64,000 bases of DNA from Sphingomonas sp. KRR8 (GCF_023559245.1 NZ_CP097462.1:1674001-1738000); one strand, 5' to 3'. Shown: positions 16,627 to 26,407, counted from the stretch's first letter. Notes: a model not told the origin generated them from the letters alone. Translations and numbers: made by a program.

Positions 16627-19600
16627 TCCGCTGCCAGCAGCGTCTCCGCGCTGCCCAGATCGACCGACACCAGCCGACTGACGCCCTTCTCGACCATGGT
16701 CACTCCGTAAAGACGGTGCATTCGGCTCATCGTTACCGCATTGTGCGTGACAATCAGATAACGCGTTTCGGTCTCTTGCGTCATCCGCACCAGCAGGTCG
16801 CAGAAGCGCTCGACATTGGCGTCGTCCAGCGGCGCATCGACTTCGTCCAGCACGCAGATCGGCGCCGGGTTGGTCAGGAACAAGGCGAAGATCAGGGCCA
16901 CCGCCGTCAGCGCCTGCTCGCCGCCCGACAACAGCGTCAGGGCGGTCAGTTTCTTGCCTGGCGGCTGAGCCATGATTTCCAGACCTGCTTCCAGCGGATC
17001 GTCGCTGTCGATCAGCTCAAGATGGGCCTGCCCGCCGTCAAAGAGGGTCGTGAAAAGGCTTCGGAAATGACGGTCGACCTGTTCGTAGGCGGCAAGCAGC
17101 CGCACGCGACCTTCGCGATTGAGGCTGCCAATCGAACCGCGCAGGCGGTTGATCGCCTCCTGCAGCTCATCGCGCTCGGCCGCGCCCTGGGTGCGCGCCT
17201 GGTCGAGCTCGGCCAGTTCCTGCTCCGCAACAAGGTTGACCGGCCCAAGCCTCTCGCGCTCCGCGGTCAGGCGTTCGAGCATGTTCGATTCTTCCGTCGC
17301 GTCGGTAAGTGCACCGGCATCGAAGCCGAGCTTGGCCGGCAGCAACGGTGGCGGGCATTCGAACTTCTCGCCGCAGACCCGGCCGTATTCGATCCGGCGG
17401 GCGACTTGTGCTTCCGCCCTGGCGTCGGCCCCGGCGCGGCGCTCGCGCGCGCCGGCCATCGCCTCGTTGGCCTGCGCGAACGCTTGGCCGAGTGCTGACA
17501 GCGCCTGCTCCGCTTCCCGCTCAGCCACCAGCGCCGCGGAAACCCGGCCCTCACTTTCCCGGCTCTGCTGTTCCAGCAGCGCGATCCCCTGAGCGAGGAC
17601 ATCTGGTTCAGGGAGTAGCGCCGCATATTCGTCGGCCAGCGCCAACGCACGCGCAGCGGCGTCCGCAATCCGCAAAGCAGCAGCTTCGCCGCGCTCTGCC
17701 CAAGCGCGCTGTTCACGCGCGGCGGCCGCTTGCCGCTCCCGGTCCGCTGCCGCCGTTTGGGCAAGGGTCGCTTGTTCCGCACGGCGGTCCGCCACGGCGG
17801 ATCCGTCCGCCGCCGCCAGCGCTCGCGAAGCCACGATCTCGCCGGCGAGCAGCCCTGCGTCTGGCAGCGCGGCCAGAGCCTCGCTGGCCTGAGCAACCGC
17901 GGCCAGTGCCGCTGCCCGGACCGGTTCGGTTTCGCTGATCCTCTCCTCCAGCATCTCCCGCTGGCTGGCGAGCCGCTCAAGGGCGGCGAGCGCGACGTCC
18001 TCGGCTCGGCTCGCCTCACGCGCCTGCCGCTCGGCAATGCTGATGGCCGTGCGCGCCTGGTCTGCGGCGACACGGCTGCTCGCGAGTGCGTCCAGAAGGC
18101 TCCTCCGCCGATCCTCGGCTGCAGCGAGGGCCTCACGCATGGGCGCCAGCTGATTGGCGAGCTCGGCCAAGCGGTTTTGCCGCACCAGCCGCTCCGCCGC
18201 GGCGGCGCCCGAGCCGCTGGCGACGAACCCGTCCCACCGCCGTAGATGTCCCGCGCGGGTGACTAGCCGCTGGCCCACCGCCAGCGAGCGCCCATCATCC
18301 TCATCGACCACGGCTACCTGCCGCAGCCGCCGCTGCAGCTCGGGCGGGGCGGCAACATGATTGGCCAGGCATTCGCTTGCGGGGGGCAGCGCCGGATCGT
18401 CGTCGCCGATGGCGGCGCCTGCCCAACCGCGACTGCCCTGGCTGCCGAGCGGCGCGTCAAGGTCGTCGCCAAGTGCTGCCGCAAGCGCCCGCTCGTAGCC
18501 GCTGCCCGCCCGCACCGCCGCGAGCACGCCTGTTCCGCCGCCACTCGAAAGCGCGCGTGTCAGGGCCTGCTGCTCGGCTTCGGCAGCGGCCAACGCCGCC
18601 CGGGCCGCCGCGACCTCTGCCTCAGCGACGTCGCGCTGCTCGGCAGCGTGCGCCCGCTGCTGCTCGGCGACGGCAAGAGCCGATTCGCTTTCCGCCTGTG
18701 CGGCAATCGCTGTGCGGCGCTGCTCCTGCGCTTCGTTCCGCCTCACCTGTTCGCTGGCGCCATCACCCAACGCCTGGAGTTGAGCCGCAAGCCGGCGCCC
18801 CTCCTCCTCGATCCGGGCGGAATGAGACCGGGCGGCGTTGAGCGCAGCCTCGGCGACGCTCCGCTCCGCCCTCATCGCTGCCTCCCGCGCCAGCAAGCCG
18901 GCGAGCTGGGCTTCCGAGGCCCGCGCCTTCCCCTCCGCCTCGGCCAAGGCGCGCGCGATGCGCACCGCCTCCGCCTCACCGTTTGCCAGCCGGTCGGCAA
19001 TTGCCTTTTGCTCGTCGGCAAGTGCCCGGCCAGCCACGTCGGCGTCGTCCTGCAGGGCCTGCTCGCGCGCCTGCTCAACCGCGAGCTGGGCCTGCAGACG
19101 TTCCAGTTCGGCCAGGCGGCGCTTCGCCGTGTCGATCCGAGCCCGCGCGGTCGCCAGCTGGTGCGCCAGCGCCTGCGCCGCTTCGCGCACCTCCGCCGCC
19201 GACGCGCGTCGCCGGGCGACCTCCGCCGCGCCGGCCGCCTGCGCCTCCTGAGCGCGGGTCAGCGCCGCGGAGAGCGTCTGCACTTCCTCCTGCGCTGCCT
19301 TTGCTTCCGCCGCGGCCACAGTCGCGGCCCGGTCGGCTTCGGCCCAGCGCTGGTAGATTAGGCGACCTTCGGCGAGGCGGATGCGATCGGTAAGCTGGCG
19401 ATAGCGCTCGGCCACTCGCGCTTGGCGCTTGAGCGCGGCGATCCTCGTCTCTTGGTCTGAAAGCAGCTCATCCAGCCGCTGCAGGTTGGTCTCGGTCGCC
19501 CTGAGCTTCTGCTCGGCATCCTTGCGGCGTGCGTGGAGCCCGGCAATGCCGGCCGCCTCTTCCAGCATCTGCCGCCGCTCGGTCGGCTTGGCGGCGATGA

Positions 19601-20027
19601 TCGCGCCGATGCGTCCCTGGCTGACCAGCGCTGGAGAGTGCGCACCAGTGGCGGCGTCGGCGAACAGCAGCGAGACGTCCTTTTGCCGAACGTCGCGTCC
19701 GTCCAGTCGATAGGCTGATCCCGCCCCGCGCTCGATCCGCCGGGTCACCTCGCGCTCGGGCCCATCCGAACCTTCAAGCAGCAAGGAAACCTCTGCGAAG
19801 TCCCGCGCCGGACGGCTGGCGGTTCCGGCGAAGATGACATCCTCCATGCCGCCGCCGCGCAGGGACTTGGGGCTGCCCTCTCCCATTACCCAGCGCATCG
19901 CCTCGAGCAGGTTCGACTTGCCGCAGCCGTTCGGGCCGACGATTCCCGTCAGCCCCGGCTCGATGCGCAGCTCGGCCGGTTCCACGAAGCTCTTGAAGCC
20001 GCTGAGTTTCAGCCGGCGAAACCGCAA
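16623..20027 (-). CDS. smc: chromosome segregation protein SMC
   Basis: 1134 residues, the usual length. The N-terminal ATPase half has Walker A GPNGCGKSN at about residues 32-40. Two long Ala/Glu/Arg-rich coiled coils flank a hinge near the middle (about 500-620). The C-terminal half carries the signature LLSGGEQALTAVALIFA and Walker B CVLDEVDAPLDDANVERF. SMC with ScpAB folds and segregates the chromosome. It is preceded by a DsbA-like lipoprotein and dciA on the same strand and followed by the overlapping P450. Confidence 0.97.
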   Translation of the reverse strand: MRFRRLKLSGFKSFVEPAELRIEPGLTGIVGPNGCGKSNLLEAMRWVMGEGSPKSLRGGGMEDVIFAGTASRPARDFAEVSLLLEGSDGPEREVTRRIERGAGSAYRLDGRDVRQKDVSLLFADAATGAHSPALVSQGRIGAIIAAKPTERRQMLEEAAGIAGLHARRKDAEQKLRATETNLQRLDELLSDQETRIAALKRQARVAERYRQLTDRIRLAEGRLIYQRWAEADRAATVAAAEAKAAQEEVQTLSAALTRAQEAQAAGAAEVARRRASAAEVREAAQALAHQLATARARIDTAKRRLAELERLQAQLAVEQAREQALQDDADVAGRALADEQKAIADRLANGEAEAVRIARALAEAEGKARASEAQLAGLLAREAAMRAERSVAEAALNAARSHSARIEEEGRRLAAQLQALGDGASEQVRRNEAQEQRRTAIAAQAESESALAVAEQQRAHAAEQRDVAEAEVAAARAALAAAEAEQQALTRALSSGGGTGVLAAVRAGSGYERALAAALGDDLDAPLGSQGSRGWAGAAIGDDDPALPPASECLANHVAAPPELQRRLRQVAVVDEDDGRSLAVGQRLVTRAGHLRRWDGFVASGSGAAAAERLVRQNRLAELANQLAPMREALAAAEDRRRSLLDALASSRVAADQARTAISIAERQAREASRAEDVALAALERLASQREMLEERISETEPVRAAALAAVAQASEALAALPDAGLLAGEIVASRALAAADGSAVADRRAEQATLAQTAAADRERQAAAAREQRAWAERGEAAALRIADAAARALALADEYAALLPEPDVLAQGIALLEQQSRESEGRVSAALVAEREAEQALSALGQAFAQANEAMAGARERRAGADARAEAQVARRIEYGRVCGEKFECPPPLLPAKLGFDAGALTDATEESNMLERLTAERERLGPVNLVAEQELAELDQARTQGAAERDELQEAINRLRGSIGSLNREGRVRLLAAYEQVDRHFRSLFTTLFDGGQAHLELIDSDDPLEAGLEIMAQPPGKKLTALTLLSGGEQALTAVALIFALFLTNPAPICVLDEVDAPLDDANVERFCDLLVRMTQETETRYLIVTHNAVTMSRMHRLYGVTMVEKGVSRLVSVDLGSAETLLAAE

Positions 20028-20058
20028 TTCCTCACCCCCCCCGGGTGCTGGCTGTGCC

Positions 20059-20811
20059 TTATGCCAGCGCGTCCCTGATCCTCTGCTCCAGCGTTTCCCA
20101 CACCTTGTCCTCGGCCACGCCCGGCATGTCGACGACCTTGTTGTTGATGAGGAAGGTCGGCGTGCCCTGGATCTGGTAATTGGAAACGGCGTCGCTATTC
20201 ATCTGCACCAGTTTCTCAGTCTCCGCCTGGTTCGCCAGGCACTGCGCCGTCTTGGCGGAAGGCAGGCCACGCTGCGCGACGAATGCCGGCAGTCCGGCAT
20301 AAGTCGCATAGCGCTGGAACTGCTGCGACGGAGGCAGGTTGGCGAGCTGCTGAAGCTCCGCGGGCGGCGCCGCCTGAACCCGCTCGAACAGCGCCTTCTG
20401 CTCCTTGAACAGAGCGTCCGTCATCGTGAAGAACTGGGGACCTGCTCCATTGCAGCGGGCGATCAGCGCCATCGTGATGTCCAGCGGATCGCGCACGAAG
20501 TTGCGGAATTCGAACGCGACCTGACCTGTTTTCACATAATTGGAAATGAGCTTGGGTGCACCATTCTCGGCAAAGTGGGCGCAGTGGGGACAGGTCATGG
20601 ACGAGAACTCGACCACCTTCACCTTGGCATTAGGATTGCCCATCAGCATGCCGCCGTCAGCCGTTTTGGTGACCATCTGAGTCCAGTCGCCGCCATTCGG
20701 CGCCGCCACCGGAGTGATTGGCGTATTGTCGGCCTTGGCGCTGTCGTTACCCTTGCCGCCGTTGCAGCCGGCGAGCAGCGCGACGGCCGCGAGCAGAGCG
20801 ATCTTCTTCAT
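20059..20811 (-). CDS. DsbA-family thiol oxidoreductase lipoprotein
   Basis: 250 residues. The N-terminus is a lipoprotein signal (LLAAVALLAGC, Cys at about residue 16), so the protein should be membrane-anchored in the periplasm. The thioredoxin fold has the active-site CPHC in FSSMTCPHCAHF, a long helical insertion, and the cis-Pro loop in IQGTPTFLINN. This is the DsbA/Com1-like group of thiol-disulfide oxidoreductases. It lies between dciA and smc with short gaps (5 and 31 bases), which suggests one transcript. Confidence 0.9.
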   Translation of the reverse strand: MKKIALLAAVALLAGCNGGKGNDSAKADNTPITPVAAPNGGDWTQMVTKTADGGMLMGNPNAKVKVVEFSSMTCPHCAHFAENGAPKLISNYVKTGQVAFEFRNFVRDPLDITMALIARCNGAGPQFFTMTDALFKEQKALFERVQAAPPAELQQLANLPPSQQFQRYATYAGLPAFVAQRGLPSAKTAQCLANQAETEKLVQMNSDAVSNYQIQGTPTFLINNKVVDMPGVAEDKVWETLEQRIRDALA

Positions 20812-20816
20812 GTCGG

Positions 20817-21386
20817 TCAGCTTACCTTCGGGATGTTGGTGAAGATAGAAAGCGGATTTGGCCGCTCGGTTACGGACGGCTGGTCAGTCGGGTCGAGCCG
20901 GCCCGCGAGCGATTCCAGCACCGCCTTCAACTCGGGATCGACGATCTCCCGCAGGCCCGGGCCAAGCTCACGCGGCGAATGAGCCGGAGCGGCGGCCCGC
21001 CGCGGCTCGGCCTTGGGCAAACGGCCCTGGCGAAACTGCACCCGGGCGACGGCGGGATGACCGAAGAAGCGATTGACGCGCTCCACGATGGTCGGCGCGA
21101 GGTGCTGCATCACTGGCGCGTGACTGCCCTCAACCACCAAGGTAAGCGTGCCGCCATCCTTGCGCCCGCTCGGGAAGCGAATCGATTCCGGAGCCGACAC
21201 CTTGGCGTAGCGCTCGCCGACGATCTCGGGCCAGCGGCTGACCACCGCACCCTGGACGAAGCCGAAACGCTTGAATGCCATGCCTCCGATCGCCGCCACC
21301 ATCTCACCCGCGGCGCGCGCACGATTTTGCCGCGGCGCTTCGGCGGACCTGGGCAATCTGGGCTTGGGAGACGGGGGCTTCGCCAT
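20817..21386 (-). CDS. dciA: DciA-like DUF721 protein
   Basis: 189 residues. The central part (GEMVAAIGGMAFKRFGFVQGAVVSRWPEIVGERYAKVSAPESIRF, then LTLVVEGSHAPVMQHLAPTIVERVN) is the DUF721 domain. DUF721 proteins of the DciA type help load the replicative helicase DnaB in bacteria that lack DnaC. The C-terminal third is low-complexity and probably disordered. It diverges from mutY with a 27-base gap. Confidence 0.85.
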   Translation of the reverse strand: MAKPPSPKPRLPRSAEAPRQNRARAAGEMVAAIGGMAFKRFGFVQGAVVSRWPEIVGERYAKVSAPESIRFPSGRKDGGTLTLVVEGSHAPVMQHLAPTIVERVNRFFGHPAVARVQFRQGRLPKAEPRRAAAPAHSPRELGPGLREIVDPELKAVLESLAGRLDPTDQPSVTERPNPLSIFTNIPKVS

Positions 21387-21413
21387 TGCTCCGGCTCATG
21401 CCATAGGGCCCCG

Positions 21414-22409
21414 ATGCACGCAAAGGCGGCGGACCGACTTCTCCACCATTATTCGAACCATGCGCGGGTGCTGCCCTGGCGCGCGCCGCCCGGACAGGCG
21501 CGGCAGGAGCCCTATAAGGTCTGGCTGAGCGAGGTCATGCTGCAGCAGACCACGGTCGCCACGGTCACGCCGCGCTTTCTTCGCTTTCTCGAACGTTGGC
21601 CAACCGTCGATGCGCTCGCCGCTGCATCGGACGAAGAGATCCTGGCCGAGTGGGCCGGCCTTGGTTACTATGCTCGTGCTCGAAACCTGATCTCTTGCGC
21701 CCGCGTGATTGCAGAACGCGGCGGATTTCCGGGTAGCGAGGCCGAACTGCGCCAACTGCCGGGCCTTGGCGCCTACACCGCCGCCGCCGTGGCCGCGATC
21801 GCCTTCGGAGCTGACGCAGTGCCGATCGACACCAATGTCGAGCGGGTCGTCGCAAGGGTGTTCGGCCTGACCGACCGTGCCGAGGTCACCGAAGCTGCCC
21901 GGACCTGGTGGCCAGCGGGTCGCGCCGGCGACTTCGCTCAGGCCTGCATGGACCTGGGCGCCTCCATCTGCCGGCCAAGACAACCCCTGTGCCAATCGTG
22001 CCCTCTGAAAGATGATTGCCGCGCCGCCAAGTTAGGGACAGCCCATGCCTTCCCGGCCCGCAAGCTGAAAAAGGCACGGCCGCATCGCTTCGGCCTCGCG
22101 TGGTGGATCAGGCAGGGCGATCATGTGTGGCTGACTCGCCGCCCCGCCCAAGGCCTGCTCGGCGGAATGGCCGCGCTGCCCGGTCCCGAGTGGGGCGACG
22201 AGCGGCCGTCCGCGAACCCGCTGGCAATCCACCGCCACGGATTTACCCATTTCACATTGGACCTCATGCTCGTGCCGCGCACCGAGCCAACCGAGGAAGG
22301 CTGGTGGCAAGCGCTCAAGGGGCTAGCCGACGCCGGCCTTCCGACCCTTTATCGCCGCGCGATCGAATGCGCGCTTGCAGCCGAACGGGAGCCACGACTT
22401 GCTGCCTGA
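21414..22409 (+). CDS. mutY: A/G-specific adenine DNA glycosylase MutY
   Basis: Removes adenine mispaired with 8-oxoguanine. 331 residues: catalytic Glu40 in SEVMLQQT, helix-hairpin-helix LPGLGAYTAAAV (115-126), catalytic Asp139 in VPIDTNVERV, and the iron-sulfur cluster ligands C186-x6-C193-x2-C196-x5-C202. A C-terminal Nudix-like domain for 8-oxoG recognition follows, with HGFTHFTLDL. The frame is open well upstream, but the start at ATG 21414 fits the conserved N-terminus. It overlaps the proposed nudC start by 11 bases. Confidence 0.96.
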   Translation: MHAKAADRLLHHYSNHARVLPWRAPPGQARQEPYKVWLSEVMLQQTTVATVTPRFLRFLERWPTVDALAAASDEEILAEWAGLGYYARARNLISCARVIAERGGFPGSEAELRQLPGLGAYTAAAVAAIAFGADAVPIDTNVERVVARVFGLTDRAEVTEAARTWWPAGRAGDFAQACMDLGASICRPRQPLCQSCPLKDDCRAAKLGTAHAFPARKLKKARPHRFGLAWWIRQGDHVWLTRRPAQGLLGGMAALPGPEWGDERPSANPLAIHRHGFTHFTLDLMLVPRTEPTEEGWWQALKGLADAGLPTLYRRAIECALAAEREPRLAA

Positions 22410-23244
22410 ACCCTTTTTCGCTGGCTCGGGCCTGGATCGGGCCGACGCGCTTCGTGGCCAACCCGACGAGCTCGCGCGCCTCAAGTCGGATCCGGCCGCA
22501 CTGGAGCTCGTCTGGGCCGACGGACTCCCCGCCATCGACCCTCAGGGACGCCTCCAGTGGCAGCCCCTCGCCAGCCCCGACCTCTTCCTTGGACTGGCCG
22601 ACGGCGCCCCGCGCTACTCTCCGGCGCCGTTCTTCGAAGGTGACCTTCGCGCCCGCTTCAACGCGCTCGCCCACCTCGCTGCCGACGAAGCCCCGCTCTT
22701 CGCCGCTGCTCTGTCTCTCGCAAGCTGGCACCGCCGCCACCGTTTCTGCGCCAATTGCGGAAGCTTCAGCGACAGCGTTCGTGGCGGCTGGTCGCGTCAA
22801 TGCCCGTCTTGCAAGGCTGAACATTATCCCCGCGTCGATCCGGTCGTGATCATGCTTGCCGAGCATGACGATCGCCTGCTTCTCGGCCGTCAGCCACAAT
22901 ATCCGCCCAACCGATACTCGGCGCTGGCCGGTTTTCTCGAGGTGGGTGAGACGATCGAGGCGGCGGTCGCCCGTGAACTGTTCGAGGAAGCGGGCATCAC
23001 CGTGACCGACGTGCGCTACCTGTCCAGTCAGCCATGGCCTTTCCCCTCCTCGCTGATGATCGGGTGCATCGCGCGCGCCATCGATGACCAAATCACGGTC
23101 GACACGACCGAGCTGGAGGATGCCCGCTGGTTCAGCCGGGCTGAAGTGGCGGCGGCCTTGAGTGGCGACGAGACAGCAACTTTCATCCCGCCACCACACT
23201 TCGCGATTGCCCGGTCGCTGCTGGACCACTGGCTGTCGGCTTGA
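22399..23244 (+). CDS. nudC: NAD(H) pyrophosphatase / RNA decapping hydrolase NudC
   Basis: Hydrolyses NAD(H), and NAD caps on RNA, to nicotinamide mononucleotide and AMP. The sequence has a zinc ribbon (CANC and CPSC), the Nudix box GFLEVGETIEAAVARELFEEAGI, and the SQPWPFPSS motif that marks the NADH pyrophosphatase group. About 281 residues. The start is proposed as TTG at 22399, with GGGAG 7 bases upstream (22387-22391). A TTG at 22375 is possible. It overlaps the end of mutY. Confidence 0.92.
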   Translation: MLPEPFFAGSGLDRADALRGQPDELARLKSDPAALELVWADGLPAIDPQGRLQWQPLASPDLFLGLADGAPRYSPAPFFEGDLRARFNALAHLAADEAPLFAAALSLASWHRRHRFCANCGSFSDSVRGGWSRQCPSCKAEHYPRVDPVVIMLAEHDDRLLLGRQPQYPPNRYSALAGFLEVGETIEAAVARELFEEAGITVTDVRYLSSQPWPFPSSLMIGCIARAIDDQITVDTTELEDARWFSRAEVAAALSGDETATFIPPPHFAIARSLLDHWLSA

Positions 23245-23314
23245 ACGATGACGACGTGCTCACTAAAGGAGCGCCAATCTTTCTCACTCCCCTCTTTTCG
23301 GACACGACATCTCC

Positions 23315-24082
23315 ATGAAGGACACCAATAACACCGTCGCTGGCTGGGTCCTCGGCGCTGGTATCGTCGCCTTGGGCGGCTCGCTGCTGGCCGGAGAGTA
23401 TTTCAACTCCGAGCGTCCCGAGAAGATGGGATATCCGATCGAGGGAGTGGTCAGCACGGAAGCAGGCGCCGAAGCCGAGCAGCCGATCGAATTCTACCTT
23501 GCCAAGGCCGATCCGGCCAAGGGCGCCGAAGTGTTCAAGAAGTGCCAGGCCTGCCACACAATCGAGCAGGGTCAGCCCAATGGCCTTGGCCCGAACCTCT
23601 ACCATGTCGTGGGTGAGCCGATCGGTTCCGGCCGTGGCTTCGCCTGGTCGCCCGCGCTCAGCGGCAAGGGAGGCAATTGGGATTGGGGTCAGCTGAACCA
23701 GTGGCTGACCAGCCCGAAGAAGTATGCCCCGGGCACCAAGATGACATTCGCTGGTCTTTCGAACCCCGAAGAGCGCGCCAACGTCATCGCCTTCCTCAAC
23801 AGCAAGAGCCCGGCTCCGCTGCCCATGCCTGCCGCTCCGGCGGCCGGAGCGGCAGGTGCCAAGGCCGGCGGGCCCGGCGCGGTTGCCTCGACCCCCGGCG
23901 CTGCCGGCGACAAGGCGGCCTCCGAAGCCGCTTCCGCCGGTGCTCAGAAGGCCGAAGATGAGCCGGTGCTCAATGAGCAGCAGGCCGCCAAGGCTGGACA
24001 GGGTGGCATCGGCGGCGAGGGCGCGTCCAAGCTGACCGGCCCGAAGTCCAACCAGCCGGCCAGCCCCACGACCGGCAAGTAA
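23315..24082 (+). CDS. membrane-anchored c-type cytochrome
   Basis: 255 residues. An N-terminal uncleaved membrane helix (about residues 8-28) is followed by a linker and one haem c domain. That domain has CQACH at the start, a GPNLYHVVG loop, and the axial-ligand Met in GTKMTFAGL. This is the cytochrome c2/c552 (CycM-like) pattern, which shuttles electrons between the bc1 complex and terminal oxidases. The last 90 residues are an unusual Ala/Gly/Pro/Lys-rich tail without structure. Confidence 0.9.
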   Translation: MKDTNNTVAGWVLGAGIVALGGSLLAGEYFNSERPEKMGYPIEGVVSTEAGAEAEQPIEFYLAKADPAKGAEVFKKCQACHTIEQGQPNGLGPNLYHVVGEPIGSGRGFAWSPALSGKGGNWDWGQLNQWLTSPKKYAPGTKMTFAGLSNPEERANVIAFLNSKSPAPLPMPAAPAAGAAGAKAGGPGAVASTPGAAGDKAASEAASAGAQKAEDEPVLNEQQAAKAGQGGIGGEGASKLTGPKSNQPASPTTGK

Positions 24083-24104
24083 TCAGCTAAGCGCGAATAG
24101 CGAC

Positions 24105-24126
24105 GCGGCGGAGCTTACTCCGCCGC
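24105..24126. terminator. hairpin shared by convergent genes
   Basis: A 9-bp perfect stem (24105-24113 with 24118-24126) with a 4-base loop lies between the cytochrome c gene and the convergent LOG gene, overlapping the stop codon of the latter. There is no long T-run on either strand, so it is at best a weak intrinsic terminator. Confidence 0.45.
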
Positions 24127-24996
24127 TTCCCGCCGCTCGACCTCCGCATAATGGTCGCACACGGCGGCCCAGCCTTCCTCGGCCGTCTCGCACCAGGTGA
24201 AGAGGTCAAGGTCGCGAGCGCTGATCACGCCTTCCTCGACCAGCGCTTCGAAGTTGACCACCCGGTTCCAGAACTCGCGACCGTATAGCAGGATCGGCAG
24301 CGGCCGAACCTTGCCGGTTTGGATCAGTGTGAGCAGCTCGAACATCTCGTCGAAAGTGCCGAACCCGCCCGGGAACACGGCCACCGCCCGTGCACGCAAG
24401 AGGAAGTGCATCTTGCGAAGGGCGAAATAGTGGAATTGGAAGCTGAGGTGCGGTGTGACGTAGGGGTTCGGCAGCTGCTCGTGCGGAAGTACGATGTTGA
24501 GCCCGATAGACTCCTTGCCCTCGTCCGCAGCACCACGGTTCGCGGCTTCCATGAAGCTTGGCCCGCCACCGGAGCAGACCACGAACTGGCGCTTGCCTTC
24601 CTCGTCGGGCTCCGTGCGGCTGACCAATCGCGCGAGCTCCCGCGCGACTTCATAGTAGCGCGACTTGGCCTTGAGTCGCTCGGCCACCATCCGCTGTTCG
24701 TCCGTTCGAGCTGCCGCGAGGATCGCATCCGCCTTGGCCGGCTCCGGCACGCGAGCGGAACCGTAGAAGACGAAGGTCGAGCCGATCCTCTGTTCTTCAA
24801 GCAGCAGTTCGGGCTTCAACAGCTCGAGCTGGAAGCGGACCGGGCGGAGATCCGGCCGAAGCAGGAAGTCCTTGTCCTGAAAGGCCAGCTTGTAGGCGCC
24901 GTCCTCGGTCTGCGGTGACGACGGGATGTGCCTGGCGGCCTCGGCGTCGACCTTGGCGTCGGGGAAGATACGCTTGGGGGGTACGGGATCGGTCAT
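24115..24996 (-). CDS. LOG-family protein (TIGR00730-like nucleotide phosphoribohydrolase)
   Basis: 293 residues with a Rossmann-like fold. The family motifs are CSGGGPSFMEAANRGAADEG and PGGFGTFDEMFELLTLIQTGK, the second being the PGGxGTxxE signature. Members characterised as LOG enzymes remove the ribose phosphate from cytokinin nucleotides or other nucleoside monophosphates; the substrate here is unknown. The protein is longer than the shortest members because of about 90 extra N-terminal residues, as in the larger bacterial group. Confidence 0.87.
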   Translation of the reverse strand: MTDPVPPKRIFPDAKVDAEAARHIPSSPQTEDGAYKLAFQDKDFLLRPDLRPVRFQLELLKPELLLEEQRIGSTFVFYGSARVPEPAKADAILAAARTDEQRMVAERLKAKSRYYEVARELARLVSRTEPDEEGKRQFVVCSGGGPSFMEAANRGAADEGKESIGLNIVLPHEQLPNPYVTPHLSFQFHYFALRKMHFLLRARAVAVFPGGFGTFDEMFELLTLIQTGKVRPLPILLYGREFWNRVVNFEALVEEGVISARDLDLFTWCETAEEGWAAVCDHYAEVERREAAE

Positions 24997-25030
24997 AGGC
25001 GGCGCGGCCTATTCCCGTTTGCCCCCGAGG

Positions 25031-26386
25031 TCAAAGCGGGGGCCCAACGTCTGTCGCTCCTCCACGCTGCTGCCCGGTCCAGTCGAGCCGCCGGGTGACA
25101 TACATGGTCCCCGCGAGCGCAGTGAATAGGAGCAGCGCGCCGATCAGCAAGGCGAACGCTTCAAGACTGAGCAGCACATAGAGCACCGCATAGAGCGCCA
25201 CCAGAATCCCGCCGATCACCAGGCCGCGCCGCCAGCTTCCCAGCACAGCCGCCGAATAGGCGCTGTTGAGGGCCGCGATGGCGCCGGCAGCCAGGACATA
25301 GGCTGCGGCAAAACCGATCACCTCGGCGAAGGCCAGCAGCAGGACGAAGAACAGCACCAATGCTGCTCCCGCGAGCAGATACTCGATCGCCGCGACCCTC
25401 ACGCCGCCGATGATGTCGAACAGCAGAAAGGCCAGGAAAGTGAAGCCGATGAAAAGGAAGCCATATTTGCTGGCGCGGTCTACCTGACTGTAGAGATCGA
25501 CGGGCTGAATGAGGTCGATGACGGCGCGGGCAGCCTCATCAGACCCCTGCTTGGCTGCCTCGCTGCCCTCCACGAACAACAACGACCGGCCGAGCGCCAG
25601 GTTGCCGATGCGATAGCTGGCGGCGAAACCATCCTTGTTGACCGTGCGCTGCTCCGGCAGGAAGCCGCCAGTGAAGCTCGGGTTGGACCAGGGAGAGTTG
25701 ACCTTCCAGGCGGTGTCCCCCGCCCGGGGAGCCAGCGCGAATGATTCGTTGCCGCGAAGCGCGAAGCGGAAATCGACGGAAAATCGTCGCGGGTTGAGCT
25801 GCGTCAGATCGATCGGCGCGTAGAAGCCGGTGTTCACCAGGCTGGTCCCACCGCCCGGACCAAGTTGCAGCGGGCGCCCTGCCACCCGAACGTCTGGATT
25901 GGCCGTCAGCCCGCGCGGGTCGCTCACCCCAAAGCGCAGTTCCGCACGATCGAGTTCGAGTGCCCCCGCCGGAACCCCGAGCCGCGCAAGGTCGCTGGGC
26001 AGCGCAAACGTCGCGCGCCCCTGAGTTTCCGCGCGATAGACCACCACTTCATAGATCGAACGGGCCCGCCGTTCCGGCGAGATTCGAGTGGCTGCGTCCA
26101 CACCGGCCGGCGCGAGCACTAGGCGTCGCTCGGTCGTGACCGGCCCGGTGATCGCTCGCCCGTCGGCATCAGTGGCGCCAGGCGAGGTGACCTTGAAGGG
26201 AATAGAGAGTTCCGGACCGGCAATCACCTGCGGCCCACCCCACCCCTGCGATATGCTGCTGCGCGCTTCGGTTGACTGGGACCGCCGATCGCTAATCAGC
26301 AGCCAGGTGATGAAGATGCCGACCGAAAGGAGCGCCGCGACGCCAAGTGCGCGCAGGAGTTTGGCCGTCGGGCTCGGCTGATCCAT
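25031..26386 (-). CDS. creD: inner membrane protein CreD family
   Basis: 451 residues. An N-terminal membrane helix (about 13-31) is followed by a large periplasmic beta-rich domain, then a C-terminal bundle of about five or six membrane helices with YSQVDRASKYGFLFIGFTFLAFLLFD, the diagnostic CreD stretch. In enterobacteria CreD belongs to the CreBC regulon and affects envelope integrity and colicin response. No creBC genes are nearby, so the regulatory link cannot be assumed. It diverges from the dienelactone hydrolase gene. Confidence 0.9.
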   Translation of the reverse strand: MDQPSPTAKLLRALGVAALLSVGIFITWLLISDRRSQSTEARSSISQGWGGPQVIAGPELSIPFKVTSPGATDADGRAITGPVTTERRLVLAPAGVDAATRISPERRARSIYEVVVYRAETQGRATFALPSDLARLGVPAGALELDRAELRFGVSDPRGLTANPDVRVAGRPLQLGPGGGTSLVNTGFYAPIDLTQLNPRRFSVDFRFALRGNESFALAPRAGDTAWKVNSPWSNPSFTGGFLPEQRTVNKDGFAASYRIGNLALGRSLLFVEGSEAAKQGSDEAARAVIDLIQPVDLYSQVDRASKYGFLFIGFTFLAFLLFDIIGGVRVAAIEYLLAGAALVLFFVLLLAFAEVIGFAAAYVLAAGAIAALNSAYSAAVLGSWRRGLVIGGILVALYAVLYVLLSLEAFALLIGALLLFTALAGTMYVTRRLDWTGQQRGGATDVGPPL

Positions 26387-26407
26387 CCACCTTCTCCTGC
26401 CGCTTAA

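Noticed and set aside
18357..19361. Plus-strand open frame of 334 codons
   Set aside because: It is antisense to the coiled coil of smc; long antisense frames are expected in GC-rich Ala/Arg-rich genes.
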